Of a stretch of DNA of 64,000 nt, positions 41,708 to 51,674 are shown piece after piece. The DNA is from JAWRCU01 sp033542235 (lineage in GTDB: Bacteria > Pseudomonadota > Alphaproteobacteria > Rhizobiales > Rhizobiaceae): NCBI RefSeq assembly GCF_033542235.1, contig NZ_JAWRCU010000014.1, positions 1 through 64,000 on the forward strand, read 5' to 3'. Each line of letters opens with the position of its first letter. The stretch's first letter is position 1. The notes beneath the pieces are model-generated. The model saw only the letters and a program-made list of their open reading frames with translations, ran no database searches and had not been told where the DNA came from. A program made the position numbers and the translations under genes.

Positions 41708-44700
41708 TCAGTCAAGAAAAGGCAGGACGATAAGTGCGTCGGGGTCGAGCCCGTGCTGGGCGCAGACATCCTGTGCCAGCGCAAAATAACGATCGGCCTC
41801 AGCCAGGTTGTCGAGGTCGAGATTGAGTGTCGCTAGGCCATCATAGCACGGAAAGAGAAGCTGTGGTTCACTTGTTTCTCGGGCGATTTGCAGCGCTTCG
41901 CCGTAGAGCTTCGCTGCCAACTCCGGCTTTCCGTTGCACTGGTGGATTTGCCCGAGCACGATCAACGGCACCGACAGATGCTCGCGCTGGTCAAGCGCGC
42001 GGTCGATTTCAATCGCCTCCTCGGCAGCGGGCACGCCTTCCTCGGGACACCTGTCGGTGAAGGTGCAGCAGGCAACCGCGAGGTTGGCGAGCAACCGCGC
42101 CTGGAAGCCGAGATCGCCGATCCGGCGCGCCACATCGAGCCCGCGCCGGCATACGTCTATGGCTCGCTGCGGATTGATCAGCGTATAGAGCACGCCGAGA
42201 TTGGTATAGCCACGGCAAGCGGCGCTCATCAGTCCGGCGGCTTCGGCGACTTCGACGCTACGCTCCACCTCGCGCACCGCCTCCTGGCTCCTGCCGGCCC
42301 GTGCGAGAGCGACGCCCTTGGTGTTGAGCGCTTCGGCGGTCGCTAGTGCGGCCTCGCGTCGGCTGGCGTCGTCGGCGTCAGGCGGCACGCACCTCGCGGC
42401 GGCAAGGGCATCGTCCGCCCACTTCACCGCACGGGCATGATCTCCGGTGCGGAATGCCAGCCGGCCCCGCTCTTGCCATAAATGCGCCTGCTCGACCGGT
42501 GCATCCGTTTCCGAGAGCAGCGTGGCGGCCTGCGCGTAGCTCGCCTCTGCCTGTTCGCGCCTGCCCCAGTCCCACAGCAGCCGTCCGGTCTTGCGCAGAA
42601 TGCGTGCCGCTCCGATCCGGTCCCCGGCGGTTTGGTAGGCATCGAGCGCCGTCCGGTAATGCTCTTGCGCTGCCTCGCGCCTCCCGCTCGGCCCGCTGAG
42701 GTCGGCAATGCACTCGTTGAGGAGGAGCGCCATCTGGGATTGCCCCGATCGAGCGAGCGTCGCCAGCGCTTGCTGGTAGAGGCGAAGCGCGTCTTCATTG
42801 GCATAGATGATGTGGGCCCGGTCGCCCGCCTTCATCAGGTAGCGCGCTCCCTTCTCCTCGGCTGCGCTCAGGCTGAAATGGTGCCCGAGCAACGTCAGAT
42901 CCTCGAGTTTTTCCGGGTCATCGCCTGAAAGGTCCTCCAGCGCCTTGCCAATCCTGCCATGCATCTCTGTGCGCCGCTGCAAGAGCAGGTTCTGATAGAT
43001 CACGTCCTGCAGCAGGGTCTGCGTGAAGCGGTAGCTTTGCGAGGCAATCGAGCCGGCGCCGGAGACCTCTTCGATGAGCTCGAAATCGCAGAGCAGCTCC
43101 AGACCGGTCTGCAGCCTCGCCGGGTCGGCGGTAATCATCTGCAGCAGGGCCCCGTCGAAACGTGGACCGATCACGGCGGCCTCTTGCGCCAGCCTGCGCA
43201 CGTCCTGCGGTAGCCGGTCGATGCGGGCGAGCAACATCGCCTGGATGCTGGCCGGGATGCCGGCGCCAGCCTCGTCGGACGCGATCTGCCATTTCGCGCC
43301 GTCGCGCCTGAGCACGCCGCTATCGATCAGCCCACGCACGATTTCTTCGATGAAGAGCGGGTTGCCGCCCGCCCTGCTCAGGATCCGGTTCGCGAGACGG
43401 CCTGAGGACTTGGACAAAGGAATGCCGAACAGCGCCGCAAGCAGGTCTTGGCCCTCAGGGTCACTCAAAGGCCAGAGCCGCAGAGCCGTGTGGCTGACCT
43501 TGGTGGAGTCGAGCTGGTCGTTTTCCGGCGCCGGTCGGTGCGTGACTACGAGCATGAGCCGTGTGCGCTCGAGCCGATCCACAACGAATCGCAGCGCCTC
43601 GAGCGATACGGCATCTGCCCAGTGCAGGTCTTCGACGACGATCAGGAGAGGTGAAAGCGCCAGCCGCCGCTCCATGATGGTGCGGATTGCGTAGAGAATC
43701 TGCCGCCTCAGCTGCTCGGGCTCGACATGCCGCAAGGTCGCATCGGGATCGCTGACCCCGAGCACGTGGAAGAGCAGTGGCTTGAGCCGCTCGGCCTCTT
43801 CCCCATGAAGCCCCAGCTCGCCGAGCAGCAAGCCGAGCTTTGCCCGGATTTCGTCCGGGGGATCGTTCTGCATCATGCCGCCGGCGCTGCGAACCACCGC
43901 CGCGAGCGCGCCGTAGGACTGCTCGCCGCGCGGCGAGCAGGCGGTCTGCCGCACGGCGACATTCCCGAACCGCTCGTCGTCGCGCACACGGGCGATGAAT
44001 TCCCTGACCAGCCGCGACTTGCCAATGCCGGCCTCGCCGACCAGCCGCACGAGCTGGGCCGAGCCGTTGCAGGCCCTATCCAGGCACGCCAGCATTCGCC
44101 CGAGCTCGGCGGCGCGCCCGATCAGCGGTGCGCTGAGCCCAAGCGCCTCCAAGCCGCGCGCCGCGCGCGGTGCATCGAGTTGCTCCACGAGCCTGTGCAC
44201 CATGACACTGCCGGACTTGCCGCGCAGTGCGACGTCGCCCAGCGATTCATAGGAGAAGGCATGGCGAGTGAGCCTGTAGGTCAAGGGGCCGACCAGCACC
44301 TCGCCTGGTGCGGCGAGCGATTGCAGGCGCTGCGCCGTGTTCACGGTATCGCCGGTCACGGAATAGGATTTGGCGCTGCCGACACCGAATGCGCCCGTCA
44401 CCACTGGCCCGGTGTTGATGCCGATATGCAGCTCCAGCGGCAAGCCGGCGAAAGCCTTCGAGCGCTTGCCGATGCGGGCCATGCGCTCGATCATGTCGAG
44501 GGCGCCGCGGAGCGCCCGCTCCGGATCGTCCTCATGCGCGACGGGTGCGCCGAACAAAGCAAGCAGCGCATCTCCGATGAACTTGTCGACGAAGCCGCCG
44601 GCATTTTGCACCGCCGCAGTCAGCTCCTCGAACAACTCGTTCTGCAGCGATTGCATGACTTCCGGGTCGAGCTGCTCGCTGAGTGAGGTAAAGCCGGTAA

Positions 44701-45022
44701 GGTCCGCGAAAAGGATCGTGACGGTTCGGCGGTCGGCCTCCAGGTCGGGTGGTGGACGCCCAGGCCCTGGAATCCGCTCGTCCACCGCTATGCGATCAGC
44801 GCCAGAGCGGTCGCCGATTGCTGCGCGGCGGCCGGTCGGCATGTCACTGCTTGCGTCCGCTATGGACGCGTTGCCCAGGCCCGCCCCGCATTTTGGACAG
44901 AAGGAGAATTCCGGCGCACAGAGATAGCCGCAGCCCTGGCATGCCCGAGGCTGCTTCGCGCCGCATTTCGGGCAGAACGCGAAACCGGCCTCAATCTGGA
45001 AACCGCAGCTTGCGCAATTCAT
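41708..45022 (-). CDS. zinc-ribbon, class III cyclase, AAA ATPase and TPR multidomain protein
   Basis: This 1104-residue protein begins with two zinc ribbons (C3-C6/C17-C20 and C28-C31/C42-C45). A class III cyclase domain (about 100-280) follows, with FADLTGFTSLSE, GDALLALFGAP and VTGDTVNTAQRLQ. Next is a STAND-like AAA ATPase with Walker A GEAGIGKSR (about 327-335) and VVEDLHWAD, then TPR repeats to the end. Such proteins are signal-integrating cyclases in rhizobia and mycobacteria. The second metal aspartate position and the substrate-binding residues were not checked by alignment, so cAMP synthesis is inferred. It heads the operon with the two thioredoxin-fold genes. Confidence 0.88.
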   Translation of the reverse strand: MNCASCGFQIEAGFAFCPKCGAKQPRACQGCGYLCAPEFSFCPKCGAGLGNASIADASSDMPTGRRAAIGDRSGADRIAVDERIPGPGRPPPDLEADRRTVTILFADLTGFTSLSEQLDPEVMQSLQNELFEELTAAVQNAGGFVDKFIGDALLALFGAPVAHEDDPERALRGALDMIERMARIGKRSKAFAGLPLELHIGINTGPVVTGAFGVGSAKSYSVTGDTVNTAQRLQSLAAPGEVLVGPLTYRLTRHAFSYESLGDVALRGKSGSVMVHRLVEQLDAPRAARGLEALGLSAPLIGRAAELGRMLACLDRACNGSAQLVRLVGEAGIGKSRLVREFIARVRDDERFGNVAVRQTACSPRGEQSYGALAAVVRSAGGMMQNDPPDEIRAKLGLLLGELGLHGEEAERLKPLLFHVLGVSDPDATLRHVEPEQLRRQILYAIRTIMERRLALSPLLIVVEDLHWADAVSLEALRFVVDRLERTRLMLVVTHRPAPENDQLDSTKVSHTALRLWPLSDPEGQDLLAALFGIPLSKSSGRLANRILSRAGGNPLFIEEIVRGLIDSGVLRRDGAKWQIASDEAGAGIPASIQAMLLARIDRLPQDVRRLAQEAAVIGPRFDGALLQMITADPARLQTGLELLCDFELIEEVSGAGSIASQSYRFTQTLLQDVIYQNLLLQRRTEMHGRIGKALEDLSGDDPEKLEDLTLLGHHFSLSAAEEKGARYLMKAGDRAHIIYANEDALRLYQQALATLARSGQSQMALLLNECIADLSGPSGRREAAQEHYRTALDAYQTAGDRIGAARILRKTGRLLWDWGRREQAEASYAQAATLLSETDAPVEQAHLWQERGRLAFRTGDHARAVKWADDALAAARCVPPDADDASRREAALATAEALNTKGVALARAGRSQEAVREVERSVEVAEAAGLMSAACRGYTNLGVLYTLINPQRAIDVCRRGLDVARRIGDLGFQARLLANLAVACCTFTDRCPEEGVPAAEEAIEIDRALDQREHLSVPLIVLGQIHQCNGKPELAAKLYGEALQIARETSEPQLLFPCYDGLATLNLDLDNLAEADRYFALAQDVCAQHGLDPDALIVLPFLD

Positions 45023-45203
45023 CGATCAAGATCTCAAGGGCAGCGGCAAACCAGGCTTGTTTGCGATAATTCTAATATAAGCATGGACCGCCGCCGCCCG
45101 CTCCGCAAGCGGCAGGACGAGGATGGATGCAGAACTCGCGATTTGCGGCCGCTCGCGGAAAGCGCGAGGGGCGGAAAGGCGAAGCCGAACCGGCCAGGCC
45201 GGT

Positions 45204-45638
45204 TCAGCTCACAGATATGCTGGCCCTTGCAGCTTTCTCGGAAAGGCGCTGCATGAACTTCCCCCTGTCGATGACCGCCCGTTCGTGGAAGCCCTCGCCG
45301 ATGAGGCCCGCTTCGTCGCTGCATCTTACTTTGAAGCGCAGCTTGCGGCCCTCAACCGCGATCAACTCGATTTCGGCAGTGGCGGTCATGCCCACAGGTG
45401 TCGCCGCGACATGGCTCACGTCGACGTGAGTGCCAACGGTCCTTTCGTTGAGATCGAGGAATGGCCGAAGCGCTTCGATGCATGCCCATTCGATGAAGCC
45501 GACCATGAAGGCCGTCGCGAAAACAGGCGGCATCTCTTCGAAACCCGCGAAGGCGGAAGATACCTGCGGGACGGTGAGAGATTCGTCGATGCGCAGGCTG
45601 AGTGTATGGCGAAGTCCCGCCTTGAGTTCGGCTTTCAT
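45204..45638 (-). CDS. FlK-like hot-dog thioesterase
   Basis: This 144-residue protein starts at ATG 45638 behind a G-rich ribosome binding site. It resembles the small thioesterase family of fluoroacetyl-CoA thioesterase FlK: SLTVPQV, then PPVFATAFMVGFIEWACIEAL, then GTHVDVSHVAATPVG carrying the conserved histidine. It may remove a toxic or dead-end acyl-CoA. The substrate is not known. It is 182 bases upstream of the large cyclase gene on the same strand. Confidence 0.75.
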   Translation of the reverse strand: MKAELKAGLRHTLSLRIDESLTVPQVSSAFAGFEEMPPVFATAFMVGFIEWACIEALRPFLDLNERTVGTHVDVSHVAATPVGMTATAEIELIAVEGRKLRFKVRCSDEAGLIGEGFHERAVIDRGKFMQRLSEKAARASISVS

Positions 45639-45742
45639 GAGGATCCCCCCGATATCGCGTGACACGTGAAACGTATCACACCGCGCATCGGGCGACCGCA
45701 GCACTGGCATGCGACTTTCGGCTGATTCAACTGACAGGCTGA

Positions 45743-47029
45743 CTAGATCCGGTCCCTCAGCGCATACCAGTTGAGGGCGAGAAACATCAGCGGCTGGCGC
45801 AAGAGACGGCCGCCGGGAAAGGCGGGAATTTTCAGCTCCTCGAAAAGCTTGAGCCGGTCGCGGTTTCCGGCGACGGTTTCGGCATAGAGCTTGCCCATGA
45901 AGTTCGACAGCATGACGCCGTGCCCGGAATAGCCGCCGGTCGCGATCACATTGGGCATCACCTCGCGCACGAAGGGCCGGCGCGGCATGGTGATGCCGAC
46001 ATAGCCGCCCCAGCCATGTGTGATCTCGATGTCCTTCAATGCCGGATAGACCTCGGCGATCTGCCGGCGGATGTGGAGGTGGATGTCCTTCGGATCCTTG
46101 ACCGCATAGATCTCGCGCCCGCCGAACAGCAGCCGCCCGTCGTTCGACTTGCGGAAATAGCGCACGACGAAGCGTGAATCGTCGACCGACTCCCCGCCGG
46201 GCAGCACGGGGCTTTGCGCACCGAGCGGCACGGTCGCTCCAATGAAGGAGCCGATCGGCATGATATGCGCTGCGCTCACCGGCTCCAGCCCGTTGCCGTA
46301 GGCATCGACGGTGATGAGCCCCTTGTCGGCCCTGATCGTTCCTTTCGGCGTTGTCACCTCGACCTTGCCGCCATTCGCTCGGATGCCGGTCGCCTTGGTG
46401 TTCTCGAAAAGCTGTGCGCGCGCCTCCGCGGCCACGCGCGCCGTTCCGATCACCAACTTGAGCGGATGGATGTGGCCGGTGCCGGTGTCGCGTGTCCCGC
46501 CGAAATATGCTGACGAGCCGACTCGTTGGGCGGTCTCGGCCGCGTCCATGAAGGAGATGTGCTCGTAGCCGGCTCGCTCGCGCATATAGTCGGCATAATT
46601 CCTGTAGTCATCGACATAACGCTTCTTGTGGGCGACAGAGAGCTGACCCGGCGTGAAGTCGATGTCGATCCTGTTCGTCGCGGCGAACTCGAGCAGATGT
46701 GCCTTTGCCTCCTCGGCAAGGTCGAACAATGCTTTGGCCCTCGTCCAGCCGAGCAAAGCTTCGAGTTCGTCGAGCGGCGTGCGCTGACCGGTGCCGAGCT
46801 GGCCGCCATTGCGCCCCGATGCGCCGTCGCCGAACCGGTATGCTTCGATGAGCACAACGTTCGCGCCGGCCTTGGCCAGGTGCGCTGCCGCCGAGAGGCC
46901 GGTGAACCCGCCGCCGATGACGATGACATCTGCTTTGCGATCGCCGTCGAGCGTCGGGTAGGTTGGACGGTCTCCGACCGTGTCCTCATACCAGGAGATG
47001 CCGGGGGAGATTGGGGATTGGTAGAGCAT
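45743..47029 (-). CDS. FAD-dependent amine oxidoreductase (PuuB-like)
   Basis: This 428-residue protein has the DAO-type FAD motif VIVIGGGFTGLSAAAHL near residue 35 and the ASGRNGGQ motif. The late GGYSGHGVMLSNFMGKL segment is typical of gamma-glutamylputrescine oxidases. It would oxidise gamma-glutamylputrescine to the aldehyde, or a related N-substituted amine. The start at ATG 47029 is chosen because the longer frame runs into the octamer array. The glutamine-synthetase-like gene at 47499 is the expected partner (PuuA), but the four-helix-bundle gene lies between them. Confidence 0.83.
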   Translation of the reverse strand: MLYQSPISPGISWYEDTVGDRPTYPTLDGDRKADVIVIGGGFTGLSAAAHLAKAGANVVLIEAYRFGDGASGRNGGQLGTGQRTPLDELEALLGWTRAKALFDLAEEAKAHLLEFAATNRIDIDFTPGQLSVAHKKRYVDDYRNYADYMRERAGYEHISFMDAAETAQRVGSSAYFGGTRDTGTGHIHPLKLVIGTARVAAEARAQLFENTKATGIRANGGKVEVTTPKGTIRADKGLITVDAYGNGLEPVSAAHIMPIGSFIGATVPLGAQSPVLPGGESVDDSRFVVRYFRKSNDGRLLFGGREIYAVKDPKDIHLHIRRQIAEVYPALKDIEITHGWGGYVGITMPRRPFVREVMPNVIATGGYSGHGVMLSNFMGKLYAETVAGNRDRLKLFEELKIPAFPGGRLLRQPLMFLALNWYALRDRI

Positions 47030-47045
47030 CGGAACCAGGGCAGTA

Positions 47046-47080
47046 GGGCAATAAGGCAATAGGGCAATAGGGCAATAGGG
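47046..47080. repeat. octamer tandem array GGGCAATA (4 copies plus partial)
   Basis: Four 8-base units lie at 47046-47077 (the second is AGGCAATA), followed by GGG. The array ends directly at the stop codon of the four-helix-bundle gene and lies 17 bases upstream of the oxidoreductase start. The inverse array is at 47465-47491. Confidence 0.8.
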
Positions 47081-47449
47081 TTATTGACCGGACAGCTTAC
47101 GGATCAGCAGCCGGAGCAACTTGCCCACGCTTTCGCTGCGTTCCAGAGTTGGCGCAATGGCATCGTCGCGGGCAATGCCGATTCGCTGAGCGATCGTGAG
47201 GTGGGTCTCCAGTTCCTTTAGCGAACCCTGCGCGATGCGGAGAAACTGCTGATAGGAACCGCGATTCTCGCGTCCGTAGCCCTCAGCAATATTCGCTGCC
47301 ACGGAAGTAGCAGCTCTTCGAGCCTGCGCCGTCAGTCCATATAGTTCATCCTTTGGCCAGTTCTTTGTGACTTGATAGACCGCTACAGCTAAGTCGATGG
47401 CTTGCTGCCAAACTACCAAGTCCCTGTGTGACTGCACCTCTGATGACAT
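47081..47449 (-). CDS. four-helix bundle protein (IVS23/S23 family)
   Basis: This 122-residue protein belongs to the four-helix bundle family known from 23S rRNA intervening sequences and from Avd-like proteins of retroelements. The conserved blocks are present: RDLVVWQQAIDLAVAVY, ELYGLTAQARRAATSVAANI, AEGYGRENRGSYQQFLRIAQ and GSLKELETHLTIA. No reverse transcriptase or rRNA lies near it. It is set between the glutamine-synthetase-like and oxidoreductase genes, framed by inverted octamer arrays. This looks like an inserted cassette. Its function is not known. Confidence 0.88.
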   Translation of the reverse strand: MSSEVQSHRDLVVWQQAIDLAVAVYQVTKNWPKDELYGLTAQARRAATSVAANIAEGYGRENRGSYQQFLRIAQGSLKELETHLTIAQRIGIARDDAIAPTLERSESVGKLLRLLIRKLSGQ

Positions 47450-47464
47450 TTGAGCTCTGCTCCC

Positions 47465-47491
47465 CCCTATTGCCCTATTGCCCTATTGCCT
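47465..47491. repeat. octamer array TATTGCCC (3 copies), inverse of 47046-47080
   Basis: CCC is followed by three 8-base units, TATTGCCC, TATTGCCC and TATTGCCT (47468-47491). This is the reverse complement of the other array. The two arrays frame the four-helix-bundle gene and could pair into a long stem. Confidence 0.8.
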
Positions 47492-47498
47492 TACTCGC

Positions 47499-48935
47499 TC
47501 ACACATTCAGCAACAAAAACTCCCTCTCCCACGGACTGATCACTTCCATGAAGGTCTCGAATTCCGCCCGTTTGATCGCGGCGTAGGTCGAGGAGAACTG
47601 CTTGCCGAGCACCTGGTGCAGCTCCTCGTCGGCTTCGAACAGGTCGACGGCCTCCAGCAGGCCGCGGGGCAGGTCGATCTCGTCCTCGTTGGCGGTGGTG
47701 ATCACCGGCGCCTCCGGCTGGATCTTGTTGCGCATGCCCATGAGCCCGCAGGCGAGCGAGGCGGCAAGCGCCAGATAGGGATTGGCGTCGGAGGAGGGGA
47801 TACGGTTCTCGACGCGCCGGGCGGCCGGATCCGAGCGCGGCACGCGGAACGCCGTGGTGCGATTGTCGTAGCCCCATTTGTTGTTGACCGGCGCAGATGC
47901 CGCCTGGGTGAGCCGGCGATAGGAGTTGACGTATGGCGCCAGCATCACCAGCGCGTTTGCTATATGCTTCTGCATGCCGCCGACGAAATGCTTGAAGGCC
48001 TCCGATTCCGATCCGTCCTCGTTGGAGAAGACGTTGCGGCCCGTCTTCTTGTCCACCACCGACTGGTGGATATGCATGGCCGAGCCGGGCTGGCCCTGGA
48101 TGGGTTTGGCCATGAAGGTCGCATAGGTCTCGTGTTTCAGCGCGGCTTCGCGAATGGTGCGCTTGAACATGAACACCTGGTCGGCGAGCTCGATCGGATC
48201 GCCGTGCCGAAGGTTGATCTCCAGCTGGCCCGCGCCCTCTTCATGGATCAGCGTGTCGATCTCCAGGCCCTGCCCTTCAGAGAAATGGTAGATGTCGTCG
48301 ATCAGCTCGTCGAACTCGTTGACGCCGGCGATCGAATAGCCGGCGCCGCCGCCGATCGGCCGGCCGGAGCGCCCGACCGGCGGCACCAGCGGATAGTCGG
48401 GGTCTGGATTCTTCCGCACGAGATAGAACTCGATTTCCGGTGCCACCACCGGTCTCAGCCCAGCCTCTGCATAGGCCGCGACGACGCGCTTCAACACATT
48501 GCGCGGCGTGAACTCGACGACGCGGCCGTCCTGGTGCACGAGATCGCAGATCACCTGTGCGGTCGGGTCCTCCTCCCAAGGCACGACGGAGAGGGTGGAC
48601 AGGTCCGGCACCAGCTTCAGGTCGCCGTCGTCCTCAGGGTATTGGAAGCCGTTGCCGTCCTCGGGATAACCGCCCGAGATGGTCGTCATGAACACGGCGG
48701 ACGGCAGCGCGAGCGAGGTATTGGAGGTAAATTTCTTCGACGGCATCATCTTGCCGCGGGCAACGCCAGCCTGGTCGGGCGTGATGCACTCTATGTCCTC
48801 GATGCCGCGCCATTCCAGCCATTCGTCGGCTTCTTTCCAGTTCCTTACGCCACGGCGGTTCTTCAGGAATTGGGGCATGCGGGAGCGCCCCGCGCGATTT
48901 GACGGTCGGGCTTCCTTCTTTAGGACTGGCATCAA
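47499..48935 (-). CDS. glutamine synthetase-family enzyme (gamma-glutamylputrescine synthetase-like)
   Basis: This 478-residue protein has GS motifs: APEIEFYLVRK, EEGAGQLEINLRHGD, FMAKPIQGQPGSAMHIHQS, NNKWGYDNRTTAFRVP and ENRIPSSDANPYLALAA. The sequence differs from GlnA in the adenylylation region and resembles PuuA, which ligates glutamate to putrescine using ATP. The start is 48935 or the ATG 57 bases further in (48878). It is followed on the same strand by the four-helix-bundle gene and the PuuB-like gene, so the puu unit has been interrupted. Confidence 0.85.
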   Translation of the reverse strand: MMPVLKKEARPSNRAGRSRMPQFLKNRRGVRNWKEADEWLEWRGIEDIECITPDQAGVARGKMMPSKKFTSNTSLALPSAVFMTTISGGYPEDGNGFQYPEDDGDLKLVPDLSTLSVVPWEEDPTAQVICDLVHQDGRVVEFTPRNVLKRVVAAYAEAGLRPVVAPEIEFYLVRKNPDPDYPLVPPVGRSGRPIGGGAGYSIAGVNEFDELIDDIYHFSEGQGLEIDTLIHEEGAGQLEINLRHGDPIELADQVFMFKRTIREAALKHETYATFMAKPIQGQPGSAMHIHQSVVDKKTGRNVFSNEDGSESEAFKHFVGGMQKHIANALVMLAPYVNSYRRLTQAASAPVNNKWGYDNRTTAFRVPRSDPAARRVENRIPSSDANPYLALAASLACGLMGMRNKIQPEAPVITTANEDEIDLPRGLLEAVDLFEADEELHQVLGKQFSSTYAAIKRAEFETFMEVISPWEREFLLLNV

Positions 48936-49106
48936 TCACCGAGATAGTTGCGGATTTCGCGACTATAGCCATGGCCGCTGACGGAAGCAAAGAGGGCCGA
49001 GCCGGGCCTTCATGCAGGCTCCGCCAACTTGTCCCAAGGCTCTGCGCGGCAGCAGACTCCGACAGACAGGGAATCCGGACGGGAATGCCAGATACGAACG
49101 CCGTGC

Positions 49107-49523
49107 TCAGGCACGGACGGCTTCGACCAGTCGACTGACGACCGGCTGCAGCGTCTCCGGCGTGATCGGCTTGGCGACTACGGCATCGATGACGCTGGCA
49201 TGTCGAAGGTCGTCCGAGCCAACGGTTCGGATCGACAACAGGATCACGCGCGGCACATTGCGACCGGATATTCGCCGCTGGACCGACAGGCTGTCAAAGA
49301 GGTGGTCGCAATCGCAATTGTCGGCGCCGCCGTCCAGGATGACGGTTCCCGGTTTAAGTGCCGAGAGGACGCGACCGGCGGTTTCAGGTGATTCCGCGAC
49401 GGGCCTCAACCCGCACCGCTCGACGATCTTGGAGACGACGACCCGCGTGATCTGTGACGTGCCGACGACTAGCACGGCAGAGAGATTTTCGGTCGCCGCA
49501 TCTTCCCCTTTGTCAGCAACCAT
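49107..49523 (-). CDS. divergent response-regulator receiver protein
   Basis: From ATG 49523 the protein is 138 residues (ATG 49568 would add 15). It has a receiver-like fold: AVLVVGTSQITRVVVSKIVE, VILDGGADNCD with the phospho-acceptor-like aspartate, LLSIRT and VVAKPITP with the conserved lysine. The N-terminal acidic pair that binds magnesium is missing (VVGTSQ in place of VVDDD), so phosphorylation may be impaired. There is no output domain. It lies beside the aceA region with no sensor kinase near. Confidence 0.6.
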   Translation of the reverse strand: MVADKGEDAATENLSAVLVVGTSQITRVVVSKIVERCGLRPVAESPETAGRVLSALKPGTVILDGGADNCDCDHLFDSLSVQRRISGRNVPRVILLSIRTVGSDDLRHASVIDAVVAKPITPETLQPVVSRLVEAVRA

Positions 49524-49738
49524 AAATCGAGTGCTGACGGAAACCGGTTCGAGTTTCCATTTCGACATTGCTCGAGAAACCGTTCCTGAAGAACGAAATT
49601 GCCTATGATGGGCAGGGATAGTCGCCTGTTTGCGGCCGATGTCAAGCCGAAACGGGCCGCTTGGTGCGGCCCGTCGCAAGGTGGTTTATAAGTTTTTGTG
49701 AATGTATGCATGTACGCGCAGGTTGCAGCAGGCTGGCG

Positions 49739-49805
49739 CATCGGATCGGACCGAAGGACCGCGCCAGCGGAAAGTCAGCGACTGTTTTCGGATAGTCGGA
49801 TGAGC
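49739..49805. repeat. dispersed repeat shared with 26474-26547
   Basis: ATCGGACCGAAGGACCGCG and then CCAGCG match the copy at 26474. It lies in the 330-base stretch 49524-49853, between the receiver-like gene and the small gene after aceA, where no other gene is supported. Confidence 0.4.
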
Positions 49806-49853
49806 AAAGAAAGAAATGGAACGGCATGTAGATCCAACTGAACGCACGCCCTT

Positions 49854-50096
49854 CTAACCCGCCGCGGTCTGCGCCACCACGACCGGGATCAGCAGGTCGC
49901 CCCAGTTGCCGCGGCCGCCATGATGACGCGCCGAGCGGACGAGTTCCACCGAGACGCCGGCTTCCACGGCCTTCATGACCGATTGGTTGAGGCGGTGCAG
50001 GTCGTTGGCGACCATCCGGATCACCGCTTGCTGTTCCGGGCTCATCGCCGAGGCCTGTTCCTCGGCTCGTTCCTTGACGTGAGTCCTGGGGGGCAT
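49854..50096 (-). CDS. small protein following isocitrate lyase
   Basis: This 80-residue soluble protein starts at ATG 50096 behind AAGGAG at ideal spacing; an upstream GTG at 50126 lacks this. An acidic/basic helix (SPEQQAVIRMVANDLHRLNQ) is followed by a VRSARHHGGRGNWGDLL segment. It lies 42 bases after aceA and is probably in the same transcript. I do not recognise the family. Conserved glyoxylate-linked small proteins occur at this place in relatives, so it may modulate or accompany isocitrate lyase. Confidence 0.7.
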   Translation of the reverse strand: MPPRTHVKERAEEQASAMSPEQQAVIRMVANDLHRLNQSVMKAVEAGVSVELVRSARHHGGRGNWGDLLIPVVVAQTAAG

Positions 50097-50138
50097 GGCA
50101 TTCTCCTTACTTGGCGTCTGGGTCACGGAGCCAACTCC

Positions 50139-51428
<1,290 letters not shown>

Positions 51429-51645
51429 TTGCTCCTCTGGATCGTGCGATCGACTGGGCTGTGATATTCCTGACCGAGCTTGAACAACCGCAAGCTCATG
51501 ACTTCATTTACATTGGACCTCGGTGTCCGCCAGAGGAATCGCTCCAGTTATTGGGAAATAAGGGTAATTCTGTCTTGTGATTGACGCTCCGCTCCGGTAA
51601 AGCTGTAAAAATTGTCAAAATCTGTCCGCGGCACGCGAGCGGCGG

Positions 51646-51657
51646 GATTTGTAAATC
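51646..51657. promoter_or_regulatory. candidate operator GATTTGTAAATC
   Basis: Two perfect 5-base arms (GATTT and AAATC) with a GT spacer lie 17 bases before the start of the regulator gene, in the aceA control region. RamB/ScfR-type regulators of glyoxylate genes bind short AT-rich palindromes near such promoters, so autoregulation is plausible. Confidence 0.35.
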
Positions 51658-51674
51658 TTTGGACAAGAGCTGGG

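Noticed and set aside
47478..48902. 474-residue plus-strand ORF opposite the glutamine-synthetase-like gene
   Set aside because: Antisense to clear GS motifs and begins inside the octamer array.
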